The notes under the pieces are model-generated. The model searched no databases. It was not told where the DNA came from and worked only from the letters and a program-made list of their open reading frames with translations. Both the position numbers and the translations under genes were made by a program. From assembly GCA_902826385.1 (NCBI GenBank), contig CADEEU010000076.1, forward strand, positions 1,415 through 11,641: 10,227 nt of DNA, written 5' to 3'. Each line of letters starts with the position of its first letter. The first letter of the stretch is position 1. Source of the stretch: an uncultured Acidobacteriota bacterium (GTDB lineage: Bacteria > Acidobacteriota > Blastocatellia > Pyrinomonadales > Pyrinomonadaceae). Positions 6,639 to 10,227 of this stretch are shown here, in pieces.

Positions 6639-8153
6639 CTAACGATCTCGTCCGCTTAGTTCGAGAGTTATGGTTGCTGTATCGCAATTTGCAGGAGCAT
6701 TTATCTCGCAAATTCGGTACTGGATATTGTAAGTACCCGACGAGGTTCTGGTTGCGACGGAAACGGCTCCGGTCGAGGTATTTAGCGTGATTCCCGAAAC
6801 CGGTGGCGTGACCTGCGAAATACGAACCGCAGCAGTCGTCGCTCGAACCCCGTTAAAGGTGTCGTTTGCGAGTACACTCGCGATCGGAGTGCTAGCAGTT
6901 TTCGAAGAAGCTCGGGCGTAGTCGTTCACCGCGTCGATCACATAATTTCTAACTACGATCGAGGCGGTCGCTTGATCACAGTTTGCAGGATCGGTTACGT
7001 CGCAGATTCGATAGACGACTGAGTAAGTTCCTATTGAGCTTCCCGCGGCAACATCAACCGAACCGTCATTCAGGTCGAGCGTTAGGCCTGGATTTGCGGG
7101 CGTTACGGAAACCAAGGATAAAGTCACGTTCGCGGTCGTCGCTTGATTTCCGCTTAGCCTGTCGTTTGCCAGTACGTTCGCCACTGCCGCACCGCCTGTT
7201 GATGGCGATGCCCAGCCTGAATCGTTGACAGCATCTACGACATAAGGATTTACTCTTACGGTTACGGTCGCATCATCGCAGCTTGATGCGTCGGCGATTC
7301 CGCATATCCGGTAGATCAGCGAATATGTTCCCGCAGGCGTTATGGCCACAACATCGACCGAGCCATCTGAAGCATCCAGCGAGATGCCGTTGTTAGTCGT
7401 CGAAATCTGGGTCATCGATACGTTCGCGGTTGTTGCTCGAACGCCGTCTATCCAGTCGTTTGCCAGAACATTGGCAACTGCAACACCGCCATTCGGTGAA
7501 GGTACGCTGCCGGAATCGTCGTACGCGAACGCTCCGGGACCGGTAGCCCGCCATAACCAAAGGCCGCGAAAGCCCGAGCTTTCATCCGGATTCGATGTCG
7601 GCCCAACACCGAAACCACCGTCGATGGAAACGTTTGTATTGCCCCAGCCAACCGAACCGAAAATCGGAAGGCCGTTTTCGTCTGTGGTTGACGTCCAGCC
7701 CGCGCCGTGAGCGCCGCATTGGTAAGTGCCGCAAAATGAAAATGTCGGACGAAACACCGACAGAAATGTCTGGGCGGTGAAGAAATACTGCATACCGCCA
7801 ACCGACCGGTTTGTTTCCATTGCCGGTTCGTAATAGCTGAAAAGCCTTAGGACCTGAGTATCGGTTGCCCAAACCCACTCGTTAAAGCTTCGGCCTGCAA
7901 CTACACCTGAACACGACGACACGCCGTCTTGTGGACAGATCTGCGCCGCCTGATTCCAGGTCATCCCGACAGAAGGCTGCAGCTGCATCCACTCTTTTCC
8001 GTGACCGTCATTTACGGTGGCGTTGGTCTGTGCTGTCGTTGTGCCCGCCGCGGCAAAGACGAGGATCGTCAATAGAACGATGGAAATAAGTGATCGATGC
8101 AGCGGCCGTCTTTGGTACGAAACCGCTATCGAATATCGAAAGTCGAATAACAT
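6639..8153 (-). CDS. Secreted protein with three Ig-like/cadherin-type repeats
   Basis: This is a 504-residue protein. Residues 1-41 look like a long Sec signal peptide: a 20-residue polar, basic start, then SLISIVLLTILVFAAAG and a TTTAQ cleavage region. Residues about 45-208 form a Trp- and Gly-rich domain beginning GKEWMQLQPSVGMTWNQAA, with a CxxxxxCS pair near residue 73 and a GFRGLWLWRA end. It resembles an uncharacterised extracellular domain of exported bacterial proteins. Then follow three repeats of about 95-100 residues (about 209-303, 304-403, 404-499). Each has A-N-V-L-A-N-D or a close variant, a G-S-V-D-V-like strand, and YRIC followed seven residues later by Cys (284/292, 384/392, 482/490). 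Adhesion or a structural surface role is inferred. No sorting signal is seen at the C-terminus (ELSGRDR). A GGAGG site 7 bases before ATG 8153 supports the start. Confidence 0.88.
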   Translation of the reverse strand: MLFDFRYSIAVSYQRRPLHRSLISIVLLTILVFAAAGTTTAQTNATVNDGHGKEWMQLQPSVGMTWNQAAQICPQDGVSSCSGVVAGRSFNEWVWATDTQVLRLFSYYEPAMETNRSVGGMQYFFTAQTFLSVFRPTFSFCGTYQCGAHGAGWTSTTDENGLPIFGSVGWGNTNVSIDGGFGVGPTSNPDESSGFRGLWLWRATGPGAFAYDDSGSVPSPNGGVAVANVLANDWIDGVRATTANVSMTQISTTNNGISLDASDGSVDVVAITPAGTYSLIYRICGIADASSCDDATVTVRVNPYVVDAVNDSGWASPSTGGAAVANVLANDRLSGNQATTANVTLSLVSVTPANPGLTLDLNDGSVDVAAGSSIGTYSVVYRICDVTDPANCDQATASIVVRNYVIDAVNDYARASSKTASTPIASVLANDTFNGVRATTAAVRISQVTPPVSGITLNTSTGAVSVATRTSSGTYNIQYRICEINAPANCDTATITLELSGRDR

Positions 8154-8160
8154 CTTTGTT

Positions 8161-8193
8161 CCTCCGGAAGATGGAGTTCATTTGATCTCCATC
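8161..8193 (-). promoter_or_regulatory. Ribosome site and adjoining leader hairpin of the Ig-like repeat gene
   Basis: GGAGG (minus strand, 8165-8161) lies 7 bases before ATG 8153. Four bases upstream of it is a perfect 7-bp hairpin, GATGGAG (8193-8187 on the minus strand) with CTCCATC (8176-8170) and a 10-base loop. It could affect ribosome access or mRNA stability. A TATAAC at 8244-8249 (minus strand) is a possible -10 but has no convincing -35. The rest of 8194-8306 shows nothing recognisable. Confidence 0.5.
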
Positions 8194-8306
8194 GTTAGAT
8201 TTTGTAGATCAAAGGACAACTTTCGCAGGTCCGGTGAAGGGAAGTTATAGTCGGCCTCTTTTCACAGTGCCGTTGCGGGAGCAAAAAAGACGATTGGTTA
8301 CGAAAA

Positions 8307-8381
8307 TGGTTGCGGCGGGAAGATTCGAACTTCCGACCCAGAGTTTATGAGACCCTTGCTCTACCGCTGAGCTACGCCGCC
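8307..8381 (-). tRNA. tRNA-Met (CAT), elongator-type, with unpaired 1:72
   Basis: The 75-base gene has an encoded CCA (8307-8309). Acceptor GGCGGCG faces CGCCGCA, so pairs 2-7 form but G1 opposes A72. D-stem is GCTC/GAGC with loop AGCGGTA. Anticodon stem is AGGGT/ACTCT around loop CTCATAA (anticodon CAT). T-stem is GGAAG/CTTCC with loop TTCGAAT. The C11:G24 pair and absence of three consecutive G-C pairs at 29-31/39-41 argue for an elongator. An Ile2 tRNA (lysidine-modified CAT) cannot be fully excluded. The unpaired 1:72 position is a feature normally associated with bacterial initiators. Confidence 0.9.
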
Positions 8382-8394
8382 CTGTAAAGCTGTC

Positions 8395-8438
8395 CGACAA
8401 ACGTCAGTTTGTCGCGAGTTCGTAAACTGAAGTTTGCG
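8395..8438. repeat. Two related palindromes in the Lys-Met tRNA spacer
   Basis: CGACAAAC-gtca-GTTTGTCG (8395-8414) is a perfect 8-bp hairpin. CGTAAACT-ga-AGTTTGCG (8421-8438) is an 8-bp hairpin with one mismatch. On the minus strand the cores read CAAACTGACGTTT and CAAACTTCAGTTT (10 of 13 identical). They lie between two tRNA genes and may be processing sites, degenerate repeat copies or protein sites. Confidence 0.6.
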
Positions 8439-8449
8439 TGACAATTTAT

Positions 8450-8528
8450 TGGTCCGCCGGGTGGGATTCGAACCCACGCATCCCTCGCTTAAAAGGCGAG
8501 TGCCTTAAACCAGCTTGGCCACCGACGG
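8450..8528 (-). tRNA. tRNA-Lys (TTT)
   Basis: The 79-base gene has an encoded CCA (8450-8452). Acceptor CCGTCGG pairs fully with CCGGCGG (one T-G wobble). D-arm GCC/GGC carries a large loop containing GCTGG. Anticodon stem CTCGC/GCGAG holds loop CTTTTAA (anticodon TTT). T-stem GTGGG/CCCAC holds loop TTCGAAT. The discriminator is A73. The C1:G72 first pair and enlarged D-arm are unusual compared with the common G1-starting bacterial tRNA-Lys, but all arms form well. Confidence 0.92.
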
Positions 8529-8679
8529 CCGTTATGAAATACGGTAGGCAAACGCGGCGCTCGAAACGCTTTTTAGGCACGGGACAAATAGGGTCCGTTG
8601 CGGACCGAGACAGGAAATTCACTCCCGCACCCTGACGTTTCAACCGCCCGCGTTTGTTTTTGGTAAGACCGTTTAGTAA

Positions 8680-8697
8680 ATTTTCGATTTGCGAATT
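8680..8697. repeat. Dispersed AT-rich repeat, copy 1
   Basis: ATTTTCGATTTGCGAATT occurs identically here and at 9458-9475, 778 bases apart, both in spacers of the tRNA region. The bases just downstream (TTCGACTTTC, 8697-8706) recur on the minus strand at 8147-8138, inside the first codons of the Ig-like repeat gene. Confidence 0.75.
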
Positions 8698-8714
8698 TCG
8701 ACTTTCAACCGTTG

Positions 8715-8742
8715 CCGGCCGCTTCCACGATGAAGCGGCCGG
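8715..8742 (-). terminator. Strong GC hairpin after the small unknown gene
   Basis: CCGGCCGCTT (8715-8724) pairs perfectly with AAGCGGCCGG (8733-8742) across an 8-base loop, 15 bases beyond the stop at 8758. There is no T-run on either side, so termination would have to be non-canonical. It may instead stabilise or help process the transcript ahead of tRNA-Lys. Confidence 0.45.
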
Positions 8743-8757
8743 TTGCGCGTGGGAGGT

Positions 8758-9102
8758 CTAGTGAACGGCCGCAGCGGCACGAGTGTGCTGCTGCGTGGTC
8801 TGACGTTCGTTGATGATGGCGATCTCCTTTTCGATCGCATCGCGAAAAGCGTTCACGACCTCGGCAAGTTTGTTTGCCTTATGCAAACTATTGTCGCGGT
8901 CTTCGGCCGTTGCGAGCGAGAAATGCAGCTCGATCTCATCGTGACAAGAGGCGAGTTCGAAAATGACTTCGCTGCCGCTGCGATGATCGTCGCAGCAGAA
9001 AGGCTTTTCGCTCGTGTCCTCGACCATGGCGATTATGTAAGCTCGCCAGTTTGTGTAAGTGTTCAGAAACTCGCGTCGCTGAACATGGTATTTCTTGCTC
9101 AT
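8758..9102 (-). CDS. Small soluble protein of unknown function embedded in the tRNA cluster
   Basis: This 114-residue protein has no signal peptide or membrane segment. The start is supported by AAGGA 7 bases before ATG 9102. It opens MSKKYHVQRREFLN and contains TNWRAYIIAMVED (about residues 17-29). Next comes a Cys/His-containing stretch (Cys36, Cys37, His40, Cys53, His54, His60), which could bind metal, though the spacing matches no motif I know. A predicted helical segment follows (about residues 65-99, KANKLAEVVNAFRDAIEKEIAIINE). The tail is polar, QTTQQHTRAAAAVH. I do not recognise the family. It lies on the same strand as five tRNA genes, between Phe and Lys, and could share their transcript. 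A hairpin and a 12-codon mini-ORF precede it. Codon use looks normal for the window. Confidence 0.75.
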   Translation of the reverse strand: MSKKYHVQRREFLNTYTNWRAYIIAMVEDTSEKPFCCDDHRSGSEVIFELASCHDEIELHFSLATAEDRDNSLHKANKLAEVVNAFRDAIEKEIAIINERQTTQQHTRAAAAVH

Positions 9103-9125
9103 TTTCTTTTCCTTAAATTCTTTGT

Positions 9126-9167
9126 GCTGAAAAAAAGTTGATCGTTTCGATGCGACGTGTTTTCAGC
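9126..9167 (-). promoter_or_regulatory. Leader hairpin upstream of the small unknown gene
   Basis: On the minus strand GCTGAAAA (9167-9160) pairs with TTTTCAGC (9133-9126), enclosing a 26-base loop that itself contains the small palindrome ATCG-TTT-CGAT (9141-9151). It ends 23 bases before ATG 9102, just upstream of the ribosome site. It could be a leader structure controlling translation or stability; no known riboswitch fold is recognised. Confidence 0.4.
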
Positions 9168-9188
9168 GAACTAGGAAAAGCTGAACAT

Positions 9189-9227
9189 TCACGTCGCGGA
9201 CAAACTGCGTCTGATGAGTGCAAACAT
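9189..9227 (-). CDS. Candidate 12-codon leader peptide
   Basis: ATG at 9227-9225 is preceded at 8-base spacing by AAGGAG (9241-9236), the best ribosome site in this part of the window. It encodes MFALIRRSLSAT and stops at TGA (9191-9189). A second mini-frame of five codons (MFSFS, ATG at 9188-9186) begins immediately after. Both lie between tRNA-Phe and the small unknown gene on the same strand, followed by the hairpin at 9126-9167. This arrangement suggests a regulatory leader, but the peptide has no run of one amino acid typical of attenuators. Chance cannot be excluded. Confidence 0.35.
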   Translation of the reverse strand: MFALIRRSLSAT

Positions 9228-9285
9228 AGGATTTTCTCCTTTAACGAACTGGCTACCCGCCAGGGCAAGGCTTTAACGGTTAACT

Positions 9286-9360
9286 TGGTGGACGCTCCTG
9301 GTATTGCGCCAGGCTCTTCGGATCTTCAAACCGACGCTGATCTATCTCAGCTAAACGTCC
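9286..9360 (-). tRNA. tRNA-Phe (GAA)-like gene with aberrant elbow loops
   Basis: The 75-base gene has an encoded CCA (9286-9288). Acceptor GGACGTT pairs fully with AGCGTCC (one wobble); the discriminator is A73. D-stem GCTG/CAGC is perfect, but loop AGATAGAT lacks the invariant GG. Anticodon stem TCGG/CCGA closes around TTGAAGA (anticodon GAA), with a T31:T39 mismatch. T-stem CCTGG/CCAGG is perfect, but the loop is CGCAATA instead of the usual TTCRANN. The variable region has 4 bases. All four stems are intact, which argues against random decay. It may be a functional divergent tRNA-Phe, or a tRNA-like element; whether it is the only tRNA-Phe of the genome is unknown. Confidence 0.65.
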
Positions 9361-9367
9361 ACAAAAA

Positions 9368-9443
9368 TGGCGGGACCGAACGGACTCGAACCGTCATGGT
9401 CTTCGTAGACAGCGAAGTGCATAAGCCTTTCTGCCACGGCCCC
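9368..9443 (-). tRNA. tRNA-Asp (GTC)
   Basis: The 76-base gene has an encoded CCA (9368-9370). Acceptor GGGGCCG pairs with CGGTCCC (one wobble). The discriminator is G73, as expected for Asp. D-arm GCA/TGC has a loop containing GG. Anticodon stem CTTCG/CGAAG holds loop CTGTCTA (anticodon GTC). T-stem GACGG/CCGTT holds loop TTCGAGT. Position 37 is U rather than the usual purine next to the anticodon. Only 7 bases separate it from the Phe-like gene, so the two are surely cotranscribed. Confidence 0.85.
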
Positions 9444-9457
9444 ATGTGAAAATTTCG

Positions 9458-9507
9458 ATTTTCGATTTGCGAATTCCAATTGAAGAACGAAATCGCAAAT
9501 CTAAAAT
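9458..9507. repeat. AT-rich inverted repeat in the Asp-His spacer (copy 2 of the dispersed repeat)
   Basis: ATTTTCGATTTGCGA (9458-9472) is the inverse complement of TCGCAAATCTAAAAT (9493-9507) with one mismatch in 15, across a 20-base loop. The left arm plus three more bases (to 9475) equals the copy at 8680-8697 exactly. Further AAATCGCA units follow at 9499-9518, giving a small cluster of TTTGCGATTT-like units filling nearly the whole tRNA spacer. Confidence 0.75.
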
Positions 9508-9525
9508 CGCAAATCGCAGGTGGAT

Positions 9526-9602
9526 TGGGTGGAACGGCGGGATTTGAACCCGCATCGTCCGCATTCACAATGCGGTGCTTTGCCGGTTAAGCTAAGTTCC
9601 AC
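9526..9602 (-). tRNA. tRNA-His (GTG) including G-1
   Basis: The 77-base gene counts encoded G-1 (9602) and CCA (9526-9528). G-1 pairs with discriminator C73, the hallmark of tRNA-His. Acceptor TGGAACT opposes CGTTCCA with pairs 1-6 formed and a T7:C66 mismatch. D-arm is GCTT/AAGC with GG in the loop. Anticodon stem CCGCA/TGCGG holds loop TTGTGAA (anticodon GTG). T-stem GCGGG/CCCGC holds loop TTCAAAT. It is the first tRNA of the minus-strand cluster. Confidence 0.93.
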
Positions 9603-9622
9603 GTGAAAACTCTTCGGCTCAA

Positions 9623-9651
9623 GGGAAGACGCTCGGCATTAGCGTCTTCCC
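9623..9651 (-). other. Perfect 11-bp hairpin in the leader of the tRNA transcript
   Basis: GGGAAGACGCT (9623-9633) and AGCGTCTTCCC (9641-9651) pair perfectly over a 7-base loop, 21 bases upstream of tRNA-His. No T-run follows on either strand. It may be an RNase processing or stability element in the precursor, or a protein site. Confidence 0.6.
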
Positions 9652-9705
9652 GGAACGCTCGGCGACAAAATTGAAACGGCGTGAAGATACCTGCGAGGAA
9701 ATATC

Positions 9706-9735
9706 TTGATGGACGAATGTTGAGCGTAGTAAAAT
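9706..9735 (+). promoter_or_regulatory. Candidate sigma70 promoter for the CxxC membrane protein gene
   Basis: TTGATG (9706-9711) and TAAAAT (9730-9735) are separated by 18 bases. Transcription would begin near 9742, giving a leader of about 37 bases before ATG 9779. The -10 overlaps that of the opposite promoter. Confidence 0.5.
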
Positions 9736-9761
9736 ATAGAGGCTTACTTCGTCGCTTCCAA
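9733..9761 (-). promoter_or_regulatory. Candidate sigma70 promoter for the tRNA cluster
   Basis: On the minus strand TTGGAA (9761-9756), a 17-base spacer and TATATT (9738-9733) give four of six and five of six consensus matches. Start would be near 9726, about 124 bases before tRNA-His, with the hairpin at 9623-9651 in the leader. Confidence 0.55.
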
Positions 9762-9778
9762 TTCGAATAACCCCAACA

Positions 9779-10227
9779 ATGAACTTTCACAACATACCTA
9801 CTTTTTCCAATTTTTCCGTTTCCGGAGGAGAGACTAATTTCTCTTATTCGGATCCGCAGCGTCTAGAGAAACCCCCTATTTGCATCAAGTGCGGGAGCGG
9901 CTCTCGTGTTAAGACCCGCTTTCTAAACTACCAATACGCTCCAAAAGCCGCTTACGTCGGACTATTGCTGGGACCGGTCATCGGACTGATCCTTCTAGCT
10001 GCCACATCCGCCCACCATAAGATCGTTGTTCCTTATTGCCGAACCTGTTGGTGGCGATATCAAATTGCGGGACTTGCAGTCGGCGCGACGATGATTGTAT
10101 TTCTCGCCGCGATCGTTGGCGGTATTGCAATGATGCTCCAGTTTGATTCGGGCTATTTGTGCTTTCCGTTACCGATAATTTCCTTAACCTTAGTGGCTGC
10201 GGCCGCAGTTGTCCGCAACCGCTTTCT
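9779..10227 (+). CDS. Membrane protein with two CxxC pairs (3' end outside window)
   Basis: An open frame from ATG 9779 runs to the window end without a stop (149 residues seen). Residues 1-30 are polar and Ser/Asn-rich. CIKCG (Cys35, Cys38) and PYCRTCWW (Cys87, Cys90) are knuckle-type CxxC pairs expected to bind one zinc, as in zinc-ribbon membrane proteins. Hydrophobic segments lie at about 57-78 (with Gly65-Pro66 in the middle), 96-120 and 127-145. The first lies between the two CxxC pairs, so either it is re-entrant or the pairs are on opposite sides. No Shine-Dalgarno precedes the ATG (AATAACCCCAACA), but no better in-frame start was found. Base composition and codon use look coding. The family is not recognised; a cytoplasmic zinc site on a small membrane protein is the most that can be inferred. 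Confidence 0.75.
   Translation, partial: MNFHNIPTFSNFSVSGGETNFSYSDPQRLEKPPICIKCGSGSRVKTRFLNYQYAPKAAYVGLLLGPVIGLILLAATSAHHKIVVPYCRTCWWRYQIAGLAVGATMIVFLAAIVGGIAMMLQFDSGYLCFPLPIISLTLVAAAAVVRNRF

Larger units (their letters stand above)
8529..8757. other. Spacer between tRNA-Lys and the small unknown gene
   Basis: No gene is seen. It holds a perfect 6-bp hairpin, GGTCCG-ttg-CGGACC (8592-8606), a copy of the AT-rich dispersed repeat (8680-8697) and a strong GC hairpin (8715-8742). No convincing promoter for the Lys/Met tRNAs was recognised on the minus strand, so they may be cotranscribed with upstream genes. Confidence 0.5.

Noticed and set aside
8438..8643. Small open frames on both strands over tRNA-Lys
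   Set aside because: They overlap the tRNA gene and are translations of tRNA sequence.
8743..9141. 132-codon plus-strand open frame opposite the small unknown gene
   Set aside because: No ribosome site was noted and its hydrophobic end is antisense to the 5' end of the minus gene; the minus frame has a proper ribosome site and balanced composition.
9138..9449. 103-codon plus-strand open frame across two tRNA genes
   Set aside because: Most of it is antisense translation of the Phe-like and Asp tRNA genes.
8307..9602. Integrated element using a tRNA as attachment site
   Set aside because: No integrase and no direct repeat of a tRNA 3' end was seen in the window.

Overview
The window looks like a chromosomal fragment from an acidobacterium, most plausibly class Blastocatellia. 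This is inferred from moderate GC content, an Oar-like TonB-dependent receptor with an N-terminal carboxypeptidase-regulatory-like domain, long repetitive secreted proteins, and mostly single-gene transcription units. No taxonomic marker gene (rRNA, ribosomal protein) is present, so the placement is tentative.

Layout. Positions 1-1445 (+) hold the C-terminal part of a large repetitive secreted protein, closed by a compound hairpin terminator. Positions 1523-2616 hold a divergent pair: a small VOC/glyoxalase-fold protein (-) and a TetR-family repressor (+). They share a short intergenic region with two palindromes, one of which abuts the repressor start codon. Positions 2656-5574 (-) encode the TonB-dependent receptor, with a perfect TATAAT -10 element that helps decide its start. 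About 650 bases without a convincing gene follow (5602-6247). They contain two copies of a structured repeat whose flanks are conserved while the inverted-repeat interiors differ and stay complementary. A tiny proline-rich lipoprotein (6248-6493, +) and a secreted protein with three Ig-like cadherin-type repeats (6639-8153, -) come next.

The last 2 kb is a minus-strand tRNA region, in transcription order His(GTG), Asp(GTC), Phe(GAA), a small unknown protein gene (8758-9102), Lys(TTT) and Met(CAT). Several of these tRNAs deviate from canonical structure. The Phe-like one lacks both the D-loop GG and the T-loop TTC, Asp has U37, and Met has an unpaired 1:72 position. The unknown gene is preceded by a 12-codon mini-ORF with a strong Shine-Dalgarno sequence and by a hairpin. 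The tRNA spacers carry a dispersed AT-rich repeat and small palindromes. A candidate pair of overlapping divergent promoters separates the tRNA cluster from a partial plus-strand gene (9779 to window end) for a membrane protein with two CxxC pairs.

Nothing ties the protein genes into one pathway. The only regulatory unit readable from the sequence is the TetR/VOC pair. No mobile element, CRISPR array or defence system is evident. The most unusual material is the structured repeat pair at 5841-6014 and the aberrant tRNA set with its embedded gene.
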